This document shows, piece after piece, positions 11,104 to 23,277 of a stretch of DNA of 64,000 nucleotides. Source of the DNA: Isoetes taiwanensis. Its lineage: Eukaryota; Streptophyta; Lycopodiopsida; Isoetales; Isoetaceae. The stretch is from NCBI GenBank assembly GCA_021234155.1, contig JAJEKV010000020.1, positions 754,938-818,937 on the forward strand. Direction: 5' to 3'. Both the position numbers and the translations under genes were made by a program. Below the pieces are notes generated by a model. The model saw only the letters and a list, made by a program, of their open reading frames with translations. It made no database searches and had not been told where the DNA came from. Each line of letters starts with the position of its first letter. Positions within the stretch are counted from its first letter, which is position 1.

Positions 11104-12398
11104 GGGCATGTTTATAAGTTCCCTTATTTTTTTAACTTTTTTGACTTATTCTCTTTTCAAGTTTATTTGGGATGGATAAATGAGCACAAATTTGAGAATT
11201 GGCTAAGTTCTCTTTTTTAAATAGGTTAGCGAAGACAGAATGCAAGGAGCCCAATGATAAAGGTCTGTCCCCTAGTATGTATTATAATCTAGAATGAAAA
11301 GAATGCAATGATAGAGAGTGTTTCAAACTCAAACTATTGGATTTATTTGGACATGTATTTGATTATGTTAAAAGTACTCTAGATGCAAAACGATTGTTTT
11401 GAACTTAAAGTAATGTTCTTTATTTTGTCATGTGATTTGATCATGATTAAGCTTATTATTATTACTCGTGCAATTACTTCTTTTTCATTCTTCCTTGTTT
11501 ATGCATGTGCATACATAGGCTCAAACTAAAGGAATTTTGCATAAATGAACACACAAAAAAAGCACCTAAATATAAATTTGTCCAAAAAAACATCTATTGA
11601 TGAAGAAACAAAAATGACAAAAATTGAAGGTAGAATTGCCACAAAGAAAAACTTGTGATTTGAATACAAATTTGGCAATGGTTTTCTATGTGCTCATAAA
11701 ATTGACATGTAGATGTCACAAAGAGACCTAAATATTGACAAAATTTTGTCACTCAAATATTACAAAAAGAAAACAATTTGTCTTAACTGTATAACTAAAG
11801 GTTGCAATCATGTTGTAAAAATAAGACGGGCTTGTTATAAGAAAGTTACAAATATGACGCAAAGGATGTCCTATCCAAAAATAAGAATGCCAATAGGGTG
11901 TAACAATTTAGTTGCATAGTCGAGACTAGAATAATATAAATATGATGCAATTAGTGAATTGGACATAAGCTATGATACACATATATCATGTTGTTGCCAC
12001 AAATGTAGTCATTGTGACAAGACTAATATGATAGAAAATAGGACGCAATTAATGAATAACTTGGATATAAGCTCAATGCAAACGTGATATGCAATTGCCA
12101 CAAACGTAGTCGTTGTGTCGAGACTAATATGATAGAAAATATGACGCAAATATTAAATAACTTCGATATAAGCTCGACACAAACATGCCATGTAATTGCC
12201 ATAAATGTAGTCATTATGTCATTTTTGCGTTATGTAACTGTGACACAATACTTGACGCAAAAAGTGACGCCTATGCGACATCAAAGTATAGCACTTTTAG
12301 CGTCAATCTCGTGATATTTAGTGGGCCTTTGAGAATACACATAGCGTCACTTTATTTGACACTATACCCGACGGAAAACACCCTATTATGTTGTAGTG
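11104..12398. mobile_element. right part of a CACTA-type DNA transposon, ending at 12398
   Basis: The segment ends TGTTGTAGTG at 12398, the inverse of CACTACAACA, the characteristic CACTA (En/Spm) terminus. As expected for this class, the DNA just inside is built of subterminal repeats: about 100-bp units at 11995-12215, and GACGC/GACAC words. A second motif pair (CCGACGG, TAGTGTCA in inverse) also lies inside the end. I could not find the matching left end, so the start given is only the limit of the unexplained AT-rich DNA. No transposase frame is present. Confidence 0.6.
11995..12215. repeat. subterminal tandem repeat, about 100-bp unit
   Basis: Three imperfect units start near GTAGTCATTGTGACAAGACT (12007), GTAGTCGTTGTGTCGAGACT (12106) and GTAGTCATTATG (12207), giving periods of 99 and about 101 bp. 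They lie directly inside the CACTA end at 12398, where subterminal repeats normally serve as transposase-binding sites. Confidence 0.7.
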
Positions 12399-15289
12399 AT
12401 ATATGCTGCCTATATTTTGATAGGGTCTCTAGCTATTTCAACCATTCCTTTAGTGCCTTGGGGTACTTTAACCCCGTCCATAAACTAGGATTTCCCCACG
12501 GGATTATGCCATAATTCCGATGGCTACTACCCAGAGTTTTTCTAAAACGATCCTTTGTGTCCTCAATATCAACCACGCTTAGTCACAATTAACCTATTTT
12601 TCTTAAGTTATCATGTGAACTTCAGTTTTTGATCAGCTTCAAATGTTGTTGTCTTTGGCTCCCTCATAATGAAGTGGAGGCACTAAAAACTCTTGGTCTC
12701 TTAGTAGGAAAACCCAATGTTTCAATCTTCGTTAGTAACTACCATATGGTTATCCAATTCCTTATCCTCTTAAGAATTTCAAAGTCATAATCTATAAGAG
12801 GTCTATGCCTTAAGGCAACGGATCCTCCACCTTCTACTTCAGTATCTAGAATTGTTCCCCCGCGAGTCGGGTAACTCTTAGGCTATATGGACTACTGGTC
12901 TATATAATCTCACCCCTTCTGATCTATAGACCTCATCTTGATTTTCGTCGGGACTTGGAATTGCTGTGCATTGCCCTCTTCTCGGTTATCTCTAAAGGTA
13001 TAATCGCCAAAGTCATCGTACTCCTTCTTTTCTTCCATCAGGCGAATGCGATATTTTATACATCTTTTATTTCCAAAACCGAATAAATGCTCTCAGCTTA
13101 TAAGCTGAAGTAATTCATTGGTATCTAGAACCTTTGAGTAGTTAAGCTCTCATTATCGGTTATTCCAACACCGTTCCAACCATCCTCGGGATGTTTTTGA
13201 ATGTAACATCACTGTATATGCTAGATTTAGTCTGGCTATTCTCACTGATTTAAACTCTTCTCATATTCCTTAGTACGACGTATCTAAAATAGTCAACTCT
13301 AACCATTCGGATAGCTTCAATGCCTAACTCTGGTAAAACATACCTTAACCCAATATCTTCGTATATAAGCATATCACTATGCTTATTCTTTAAACATTGT
13401 CAAGTAATATTTTACTCGCCTTGTACGAATATTCTACCATATTTCAATATGACATAAATCTGGATGTCACAATCGACATCCTTGATATCCTCACTAGTGT
13501 AGTATTTGATACTACTAAGTCCTTCCAACATCCACCATTCCTATCGTGTAATTATGTGCGATAGTAACACGTGTGACCCAACTCTAAGTCCAGATTCACA
13601 GTGGGTCTTTGACATAGCCACCTAGCTATGTTCATACTTCCCACAATTGTCTTTCCTCAACTCCTTTAGCTGGTACTATATATATGCTGTGGTTTTGACA
13701 CCACATTTTCTAGACTCTAGTCTTAGTTTGCCTTGGTCCTCAAGCTCTAGTCACAACTTCCACAGGGGCAAATATGCCACCCAAAGTCCATAGTGCACAT
13801 GTTTAACATCTAGTATAGGAACTCTTATCTTCATTACTTCCGTATTCATATGGAATGTGCACTAAAAGTTCTAGTATACATCCTATCTTTTTCTAGTTAT
13901 GTTTTACCATTAAGGGGTCCTAGTATGCATATACCAACGCGAAGCTACTCCTCGGGATACACACGCGATACCGAGTCCAGAGCACATTCTCCTTGCTGAG
14001 ATGTTCATTGGGCACCTACCTTGTTCATACTCCAGACTTTGTCTATTCAACGTGTCCTTCCAAACTCTCTATATTTGAAACGCTGTTTACAACAACTTTC
14101 AAACACCTCTTGTCTCCCACTTCTTATGTGGGTATATTACTTGCCTCTCAAATGTATCATTAATTGGAGGTCAACTTTCCTCATAGTCTAGCTTCACCAA
14201 AGCTCCAACATACCTTGCAGCTTTTCGATGGTTGAACCTGCTCCTACCAATTATCGTCTTCTTTTGACCTTGTGGAAACTACGTTCCACACTATTGTCCA
14301 GTCTTTTATTCGGCATCTCGATGCTCCCCAGCAGACACAAGATGTGTCCATTTCCTTACTTTACATCATGCATAATTGTCATGCATTTGACCAACGTTAT
14401 TCAGCGTATCCACGTGGCTACGTGGTCTTCTTAGTCGTCTATAATCTTGCACCTTTATTTCACGCCTCAGGAACATCAATCTCCTGACGAAACACAATGT
14501 ATGTGTAATTTTATAATCCATAGTTTATGGATCAACATCCTCATACAACATTATTTTCGACCGTTCCGCGAATCATACCTCGATTCAAGTAGCAATAGAC
14601 CATTGTCGAAACCTACACTTCTAAAGTGATCTCCCTTTCATGAGCTGGGTACTTCTAATCCAGTTTCCACCTTAGTATAGTACCTCTTTAACATGGTCTA
14701 TGGTAGATATTCATAAACCACTTCTCCATCAGATATATGTTGCTTTATCTAGTAATGGCAATATATATGCCGCATGATAAATTAATCCTCGTAATTAGTA
14801 GGTCCAATGTTTCAATCGGATAACAAACATTGTCATACCAATTTTTTCGAGTATCCATCCAAAATAAGGATACCTTACTACTCCATATTCCCAACGTGCA
14901 GCACTTCTACTTCAACTAAGAGCCCAGGACCTGCTTAACCATCATTACATAACAGCCTCAAGAAGCACCAGGCATGCTTTCGATGCTTCCGCCGTATCTG
15001 TGCGAAGTCAATGTAACAATATCTGGACGTCTGGTAAATGTACAGATATAACTAATGAATTAATAGGTGGCCTCATGTGAGTGTAACCTATGCTAAAGAT
15101 AGAGAGTGTGGAAATATTAAAGATAATTAAAAGGAGAAAGCTATTTAAACACATAATCAAACATAATAGAAGGAGATAATTATGTATGTCTTACACACAC
15201 TTCGGAGGGAATAACGATAGCCATATACGAGTTGTTAAAACTGTAATGAAATAAGAAAACAAAATTTAGATACAAAAAATTAAATTAGG
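12399..15289. other. no gene recognised; probable decayed repeat DNA
   Basis: Nearly 2.9 kb with no frame above 76 codons and no recognisable protein fragment. Its word composition resembles the internal region of the LTR element at 17758-19398, and it sits directly before a copy of that element's 3' internal end. It may be an older diverged copy of the same internal region, but I could not align it convincingly by eye. Confidence 0.35.
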
Positions 15290-16079
15290 GCTCACTGTAA
15301 TAAAACAAACTGTAAGGTGAAGGGAAAATCTAACAAACATATAGACATAGCTTAATAGCATTAGAATGACTTGTAGTAAATAATGATAGAATCATAACTG
15401 TGTCTTATATTAAAAGAACAACTAGACGTTGTTTGTATCTATACCGGTTTATAATATATAATCAGTTACATCTATGTGTACAGCCAATGAATTCTAAATT
15501 AGGTACACTGCGAACACAGTAAGACCTCCACAAATCTTGATTGTTCACCTTTGACGGTCCTAAAAGATGGTTATGTCTGACCTATACCTCTACCTTTTAT
15601 ATCCCAGAGTTATAAATTGCAGATTACAAGTCATTTCAAACTTAATCACTTTGAACATGACAAAGTCTGTGTGACTTATAATCTCACGCTATCTCTTTAA
15701 GATAAGATAAGATAAAGATTTTATCGTCTGCGAAAACCCAATCGTGTTATGGGACCCAATACATGAAGGAGGGGCATAAGCCTGAATAAAAAAGGAGCCA
15801 AAACAAAAACAAGCACAGAAACAATGCCGAAGTACTTAAGAACAGAGCAAAAGCAGACTCGAGTCAGCCAGAAGTGACTAGATGTATCCCTTGGTGCGAT
15901 GAGACGTAACCTAACCAGGGGTTCTGAGGCCACTGATCAAGAATAAGTGCGCCGCCTCCCTGATAGACTGCCCATTTTCTTTGAAGCCTCGCCTCTCCTT
16001 CCTTCTAATGTACGTGGTGTTGCCCTGCAACAAGAGTAGTCTCGATGCTGAGGACATCATATTTTTAAGGTGGGGAGAA
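15290..16079 (+). mobile_element. 3' end of an LTR-element internal region, extra copy
   Basis: This stretch repeats 19399-20206 almost base for base, from CTCACTGTAATAAAACAAAC to the polypurine tract AAGGTGGGGAGAA at 16067-16079. It immediately precedes the LTR at 16080. One difference is a 17-bp duplication (CTGTAATAAAACAAA) at the start of the other copy. Small indels are scattered near 15840-15980. It shows that the LTR at 16080 once served as a 3' LTR of another copy. Confidence 0.85.
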
Positions 16080-17683
16080 TGTGACGTTCCACATATTTAT
16101 ACGCATTTTTAAGTATAAATACACGACATGTCACTATAAATAATTAATGGCACATTAATTATTCATAAGCCAAGGGTAGCTATGTTAATAATTAATCATT
16201 AAAGTGGAAACCTAACCCAAAACCCTAATTCGAATTTAGGGCTTAACCTAATATTAAAAAGGGCTAAACCAAATTAGCTAATATTAACCAATCTAGAGTT
16301 GCCACCTGGCCCAAATCGATTGGGCAAGTGAGAGTTGCTAACTTGGGACTCAAATTGAGGTTTTGTACCCCCATTTATAAATTTGCCCCAATTCGAATTG
16401 GGGGAGGTTGGTGGAGGAGGAGCTGCTGTTCCACCCTGTTCCAGCCAGAAGGATGGAGAACCAGAGGGATAGTAGAGCTAGCTATGATCCCGGTTAGTAC
16501 GTAGATAGCTTGGATTCCTAGATAGTCATAGGACTAATCCTTGTATGCTCATAAGGTAGCTAGGATTAACCCTTGTATGAATAGATGTATGGTTAATCTC
16601 TATTTTATGTTTTATTCGAAGCTATGGATGGATGGTAAGGATAGCTTTCTTTCTGTTCCTCCTGTATTGTATGGGTAAAAGGGGGGGTAGAGGCCTAAAA
16701 GCCATCTAGAAGTAGAGATGTTCCTAGATAGAACCCTTAAAACCCAGTAAATGCGGGCTGTGCACAAGAGCCAACCTGGCTGTGGATGCTATGATGTGGT
16801 TCAGCACCAGACAACGAGTATGAGGGTGAATCGGAGGTGGGGTCTTGCCTAGCGCGGCTACGGGACTCCTATAGTGTGCTAGGCTTATAGCCCGGTCCGC
16901 GGTGTGGGCGGGTATGGGTCCGACACTCTCCGGGCCGGAGGGCGTGAGTCATAGATGGTTGTTCTGGGCTCGAACGGGTTGGTGAGCTGACCTTTAGATT
17001 TAGGGGAGTAAGTCGGATGCACGGATGCGGGGTCGTTGATGTGGCACGTGTTCTCTAGCACACCTAGGGATCCGTCATACTCGAGAAGGAGACGCCTCTC
17101 TGACCTGCCTCATCGGACCGGGGAGATGTAACCCGGAGTAGTCTCGAAGGGTAATTCCTTGGGATTGCGTCTCCGGAGGGCTACAAGCACGTCATAACAT
17201 GATTCATCCTATCTGCAAAGTGTGCACAGGAGGGACGGATGGAGTGGACTACCCTAGCCATTGTCTTATGCCAGCCAACGCCATGCTATATCTAAATCAT
17301 TTGTTATCTTGAGGCCCCGATCACCGCCACCACCCTTACCTGAGTCTGAGCCCGAGGTAGAGCCCTTAGTTATGGTGTATTTCCTTTGTTATGTTGGTAT
17401 TCTGTTATTAATTGTATTGATGATGATGGGCCACCCTTCGTGGTGGTATATTATTTATTAGTATTGTTGCTAGGTGCTAACATGTATGTACGCTTCCGCT
17501 ATATAGGATTCCCATAGAAGGCGTGGGACGAATGACACCTCCGTGTCCTTCACCCGGACACTTGGCCATCACAAGTGGTCCGAGTCAGACGGAGGGCCTT
17601 TCTGTGGTGATGGATTCGCCAAGGAAGGAGAATTTCCCATATTTATATGATGGGAGCATCGTACGGATTCGGGGAGCGTCACA
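16080..17683 (+). mobile_element. LTR A1, upstream copy (1604 bp)
   Basis: It begins TGTGACGTTCCA and ends GGAGCGTCACA, so the termini form a TGTGACG/CGTCACA inverted repeat. It is closely repeated at 20207-21794. A primer-binding site follows directly and a polypurine tract precedes it. It shares the GGGGGGGTAGAGGCCT block with the other LTRs of the family in this window. The frames at 17261-17774 are LTR or leader sequence, not genes. Confidence 0.93.
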
Positions 17684-17757
17684 GTGGTATCAGAGCATGA
17701 TCTTGGTAGACCAAATCATAGTGGTATCAGAGCATGATCTTGGTAGACCAAATCATA
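17684..17757 (+). other. tandemly duplicated tRNA primer-binding site
   Basis: Directly after the LTR, a 37-bp block starting GTGGTATCAGAGCATGATCT occurs twice in perfect tandem (17684-17720 and 17721-17757). TGGTATCAGAGC is complementary to the 3' end of initiator-Met tRNA, the minus-strand primer of most plant LTR elements. A normal element has one site. Confidence 0.92.
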
Positions 17758-20193
17758 GCACTGGCCATGTCTAACTCGTTAGACCTTAGATAGTAGGGGA
17801 CCTCCAATGTAGGAAACTTACACCAAATCCATAACTAGGATGAGTTTTGGCCTAAGTATGCGAGGATTGAGCTAGTTAAGAAGAAAAATTCCAAATATTA
17901 AGATAAAGTTATGTTGAGTTTTCGGTCGAATGCAGTCCCTTTCTTCCGGAGGCGATAACTTTCTCTAGGTAACTCGGATTGAGGCGATTTTTGTTCCAAC
18001 ACGTCCGCGATGGTCCAAGTACCCTAGGGGGTCGATCAACCGGCATCGGAAGGTCGAGCAAGGGGCCAAACCCAACAACGGCGCAGCTCAGGTTTGGTCG
18101 CTCCAGAATTGCGAGATAAACCCGTATAACCTGAGAAGCGCCGCTCCGTATAAAACGCATATTTCCACCGTATTAAAGTTTATATATTTTTTCCTTATAC
18201 CTATTTTTTTCTGGGCGTCTTGACCCAGATTTAAACCCAAGACCGCTCCGTATAAAACGCGTATTTCCACCGTATAAAAGTTTATATATTTTTTCCTTAT
18301 ACCTATTTTTTCGGCGTCTTGACCCCAGATTTAAACCCAAGACCTCTCCACTCCAAGCCTAGGTGCTTACCAACACACCAAGCTCTCTTGAATGTAATAT
18401 ATGTGTTTCACATATATCTTATACACATATAGTACCCTATTTCTCTCTATAGCAACTTTTATATAAAAGTATATTATGGGGCCTTGAACCCTTGACCTCC
18501 CACCACCCAAATTAAAACCCTTTACCAACAAGGTAAGCCTCTTTTTAGTTAATGTAATGCTCCCTTGTTATACTTGACCAATAGTATTATCCTGTTTCTC
18601 TAGAACGACTCTTGTCTACCATCACTCTTCCCCAAACCAACGTTGCGGTGGCAACAATTCCGCTGGACTTGTGCAACCATAGTGAGCTAGGAATAACTTA
18701 AGAGTTATTATCATCACTGCGGAATGTTTCCAACTATACCGACATACGTTCCGTTGAGCGATGGAAGGAAATTCCTCGGAGTAAGATAGAAACTTCCAAG
18801 TTGGATTCTGATCCACTATTCACCTTGGATATTCTCTAGGCGACGATAATAATGTCCAGTTATCGACGTTCTTAGACCTATAGCTTTAAATATTTTTTCC
18901 TTTGGTAAATGCCTCGATAACAAAATTCCTTCGGGCCTTGCCATGATTCAATCTATACTACATTCATATGCTTTATATTAGACCTTATTCGACGTTATAT
19001 ATTAAGGGTTAAGTAATATTTTATAAACATAATTATAATTTACATTGTCTCTCTCTAGTGTCTAAGCCTCGACTCGTCTCAAAGGATCTCTTTTTGTTCA
19101 ACCAACTGGGAACTGCCATGCAGCACCCCTCTAGACCATGGGTAGCTTTAATCCTACCACCCTTCACTACTTCTTCTCAATGGCCGTGTTCTTTCCATAG
19201 ACCATTTCCCCATATCGTGATACATACTCGGTAACACATAGTGGGTGCTTGTTTTACAACCCGCACAACAATGTCAACACTTTATTCTAACCAATCCCGG
19301 GTACAAACTTTAGTATTATTTTGTGCCAAAGTTCATCGCCTATATGGTCGTGATTATTTATCCGCGCCGCATGCCTGTCGAATTGACAGCAGTCTACCCT
19401 CACTGTAATAAAACAAACTGTAATAAAACAAACTGTAAGGTGAAGGGAAAATCTAACAAACATATAGACATAGCTTAATAGCATTAGAATGACTTGTAGT
19501 AAATAATGATAGAATCATAACTGTGTCTTATATTAAAAGAACAACTAGACGTTGTTTGTATCTATACCGGTTTATAATATATAATCAGTTACATCTATGT
19601 GTACAGCCAATGAATTCTAAATTAGGTACACTGCGAACACAGTAAGACCTCCACAAATCTTGATTGTTCACCTTTGACGGTCCTAAAAGATGGTTATGTC
19701 TGACCTATACCTCTACCTTTTATATCCCAGAGTTATAAATTGCAGATTACAAGTCATTTCAAACTTAATCACTTTGAACATGACAAAGTCTGTGTGACTT
19801 ATAATCTCACGCTATCTCTTTAAGATAAGATAAGATAAAGATTTTATCGTCTGCGAAAACCCAATCGTGTTATGGGACCCAATACATGAAGGAGGGGCAT
19901 AAGCCTGAATAAAAAAGGAGCCAAAACAAAAACAAGCACAGAAACAATGCCGAAGTACTTAAGAAGCGAGCAAAAGCGGCACTCGAGTCAGCCCGGAAGT
20001 GACTAGATGTATCCCTTGGTGCGATGAGGCGTAACCTAACCGGGGGTTCCGAGGGCCACCGATCAAGAATAAGTCGCCGCCTCCCGATAGAAGCGCCCAT
20101 TTTCTTTGAAGCCTCGCCTCTCCTTCCTTCTAATAATACGTGGTGTTGCCCCGCAACAAGAGTAGTCTCGATCTTTGAGGACATCATATTTTT
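17758..20193 (+). mobile_element. internal region of non-autonomous LTR element A
   Basis: About 2.4 kb between primer-binding site and polypurine tract. No frame resembles gag, protease, RT or integrase on either strand, so the element cannot move without help and fits the LARD-like class of long-LTR non-autonomous elements. Because its LTR ends and polypurine tract match those of the chromovirus at 54.5-60 kb, a relative of that element is the natural helper (inference). A 102-bp tandem duplication lies at 18141-18345. Confidence 0.8.
18141..18345. repeat. two-copy tandem repeat, 102-bp period
   Basis: CCGCTCCGTATAAAACGC starts at 18141 and again at 18243, each followed by a matching stretch through TTATATATTTTTTCCTTATA and CAGATTTAAACCCAAGACC. 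The copies differ by a few substitutions and small indels. Confidence 0.85.
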
Positions 20194-20206
20194 AAGGTGG
20201 GGAGAA
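20194..20206 (+). other. polypurine tract of element A
   Basis: AAGGTGGGGAGAA directly precedes the LTR start at 20207, as required for plus-strand priming. The same 13-mer precedes the LTRs at 16080 and 32562 and, inverted and with one change upstream, the LTR ending at 54455. Confidence 0.9.
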
Positions 20207-21794
20207 TGTGACGTTCCACATATTTATATACGCATTTTAAGTATAAATACACGACATGTCACTATAAATAATTAATGGCACATTAATTATTCATAAGCCA
20301 AGGGTAGCTATGTTAATAATTAATCATTAAAGTGGAAACCTAACCCAAAACCCTAATTCGAATTTAGGGCTTAACCTAATATTAAAAAGGGCTAAACCAA
20401 ATTAGCTAATATTAACCAATCTAGAGTTGCCACCTGGCCCAAATCGATTGGGCAAGTGAGAGTTGCTAACTTGGGACTCAAATTGAGGTTTTGTACCCCC
20501 ATTTATAAATTTGCCCCCCAATTGGGGAGGTTGGTGGAGGAGGAGCTGCTGTTCCACCCTGTTCCAGCCAGAAGGATGGAGAACCAGAGGGATAGTAGAG
20601 CTAGCTATGATCCCGGTTAGTACGTAGATAGCTTGGATTCCTAGATAGTCATAGGACTAATCCTTGTATGCTCATAAGGTAGCTAGGATTAACCCTTGTA
20701 TGAATAGATGTATGGTTAATCTCTATTTTATGTTTTATTCGAAGCTATGGATGGATGGTAAGGATAGCTTTCTTTCTGTTCCTCCTGTATTGTATGGGTA
20801 AAAGGGGGGGTAGAGGCCTAAAAGCCATCTAGAAGTAGAGATGTTCCTAGATAGAACCCTTAAAACCCAGTAAATGCGGGCTGTGCACAAGAGCCAACCT
20901 GGCTGTGGATGCTATGATGTGGTTCAAAGACTGCATAACGAAAGTATGAGGGTGAATCGGAGGTGGGGTCTTGCCTAGCGCGGCTACGGGACTCCTATAG
21001 TGTGTTAGGCTTATAGCCGGTCACTGTGTGTGGGCCGGGTATGGGTCTGACACTCTCTGGGCCGGAGGGCGTGAGTCATAGATGGCCGTCCTGGGCTCGA
21101 ACGGGTTGGTGAGCTGACTTTTAGATTTAAGGGAGTAAGTCGGGCATTTAATGCGGGGGCCCGATGCGGCACTTGTAGGGATCCGTCATACTTTCGGGGA
21201 AGGAGACGCGCCTCTCGACGCCTCATCCGGACCGGGGAGATGTAACCCGGAGTAGTTCCGAAGGGTGATTCCTTGGGATTGCGTCTCTGGAGGGCTATAA
21301 GCACGTCATAGCATGATTCACCCTATCTGCAAAGTGTGCACAGGAGGGGCGGATGGAGTGGACTACCCTAGCCATTGTCTTATGCTAGCCAATGCCATGT
21401 TATATCTCTGTCTGTTGTTATCTTGATGCCCTGACCGTCAGTCACCCCCACGGAGTCTGAGCCCAGGGTAGAGCCCTTAGTTATGGTGCATTTCCTTTGT
21501 TATGTTGGTATTCTGTTGTTAGTTGTATTGACGATGATGGGCCACCCTTCGTGGTGGTATATTATTTATTAGTATTGTTGCTAGGTGCTAACATGTATGT
21601 ATGCTTTCTCTATATAGGATTCCCATAGAAGGCATGGGATGAATGACACCTCCGTGTCCTTCATCCAGACACTTGATCATCACAAGTGGTCCGAGCCAGA
21701 CGGAGGGCCTTTCCGTGGTGATGGATTCGCCAAGGAAGGGGAATTTCCCGTATTTATACGATGGGGGCATCGTACGGATTCGGGGAGCGTCACA
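20207..21794 (+). mobile_element. LTR A2, 3' copy (1588 bp)
   Basis: It begins TGTGACGTTCCA after a polypurine tract and ends GGAGCGTCACA, followed by unrelated DNA without a primer-binding site, so it is a true 3' LTR. It differs from the 16080 copy by scattered substitutions and small indels, clustered at about 20920-20945 and 21010-21200, so the element is not freshly inserted. The frames at 21011-21874 lie within the LTR and are not genes. Confidence 0.93.
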
Positions 21795-23277
21795 CGGTAT
21801 GTGTCTGGAATGTTGTCGATGGGAGCCTTGTTCATTGCCTGACGGGCCATGTCAAATATGTAATCTAATACCATATTATCTGCTATATATAGAGATTAAT
21901 CTAATATAAATTTTCTAACTGCCTTTCTTATTGTAGACATATGTGCTAGACATACACCCCTTATGCTCCAAGGATAGCCATGTGTGCTGACTATGATGGA
22001 CAGGTTATTATTGGAGATGTGAGTTTATCAGCTTTGCTTGGGCATAATATACAAACTTTTACTAACGTATTTTACGTTGCCAGATCTGGGGAGGTTGTCT
22101 TATCTTCATATATGATACTGGCGACTTTAATCTTGTTCATGGGAACTTTTCCTCGTGAGCATCATTGGTCTTCACTTCCATTGCTCTGCATTTGTGTCAT
22201 GCATGGTAGTTATTTTCTTATGTTACTTATTATCCAATGCTGCGGTTATTTGCAATGCTAATTCATTTTTCCTCATCTTATGAATGCCCTTATTGAAAGC
22301 TTTTTCATGAAAACAGAAATGGAGGTATTGAGTATGGATAAAATAATGGCCAACTTATTTCTTAGGACTCCAGCCACATGATGGACATTAGTACGTCATA
22401 TTTGCATAAGCTACCTACTTTCTATTCGCAAGTATTACACCTTTACTTATAGATCTAATGGCTACTTCAGTCCCATATTGCTAGACAATAAAACATACAT
22501 TTGCAATGACAATGGACATTGATTTTAAGCTTGCCTTTCATATTATTTTTGCTAAAACTACCTCTTCCTCTAACAACACATGCTTCAGAGATCACAAGAC
22601 AGATTGCTACCTGGCTTTAAGAAAACGACACCCTATATTCATAGTATTTACACGGCTTCATACAATCCAAAAAACACCTAGCACAAAATAGCAAAACAAA
22701 AACCATGAAAATATAATTCTCTGGGCATCGAAGGGCAGCCCCTCGTGCGCAGCACCTTGTTTCTTGCTGCTTGTATAGTTCTTGGTTCGCCTTGTAGGTT
22801 TATCAGTTTGGTTTTGATGGATACCTCTCCCTTGAAAAATGAAAGCTAATTATCATGTCATAATGTTTGTGCAATTATCTATGGTTGAATGGTTTAGCCT
22901 ATGGTTGATCAATCTATGGTTTAACCTAACTCTAAATATGTGCATTCTCTTGGAACTGCTTATCTTGCATTATCTCGATTCAATGGAAGAGTGCCAGGTT
23001 CAAAATACTGGGAAGCAAAGTTTCCTACTGTGTAATCGGTGGGTACTATAAACACAAGAAGAAGCTGATTGATTCTATTTGAGGTTCAGTACAACGCTGT
23101 CAGATTGTGCAGAATTTGGACTTTTGGGAGATTGGTTGTGCATTTGGTTCGAATAAGAATAAAAATATTGAGGTCGTTACTTCCTGGATAGTAACCATTG
23201 TTTAAATGTCTAATGAGCTTTTGCTAGAACATTTTACTTGAAACAAAAGCATAATGTATTTTGTCAAGGTAACTTTC
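21795..23277. other. no gene recognised; right part probably a copia LTR
   Basis: AT-rich DNA with only short frames. Since a copia-type primer-binding site starts at 23280, the sequence immediately to its left, with a TATAAA at about 23048 and an end in TTTCA at 23276, is probably the 5' LTR of that element. The LTR's left end could not be fixed because no second copy is in the window. Confidence 0.4.
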
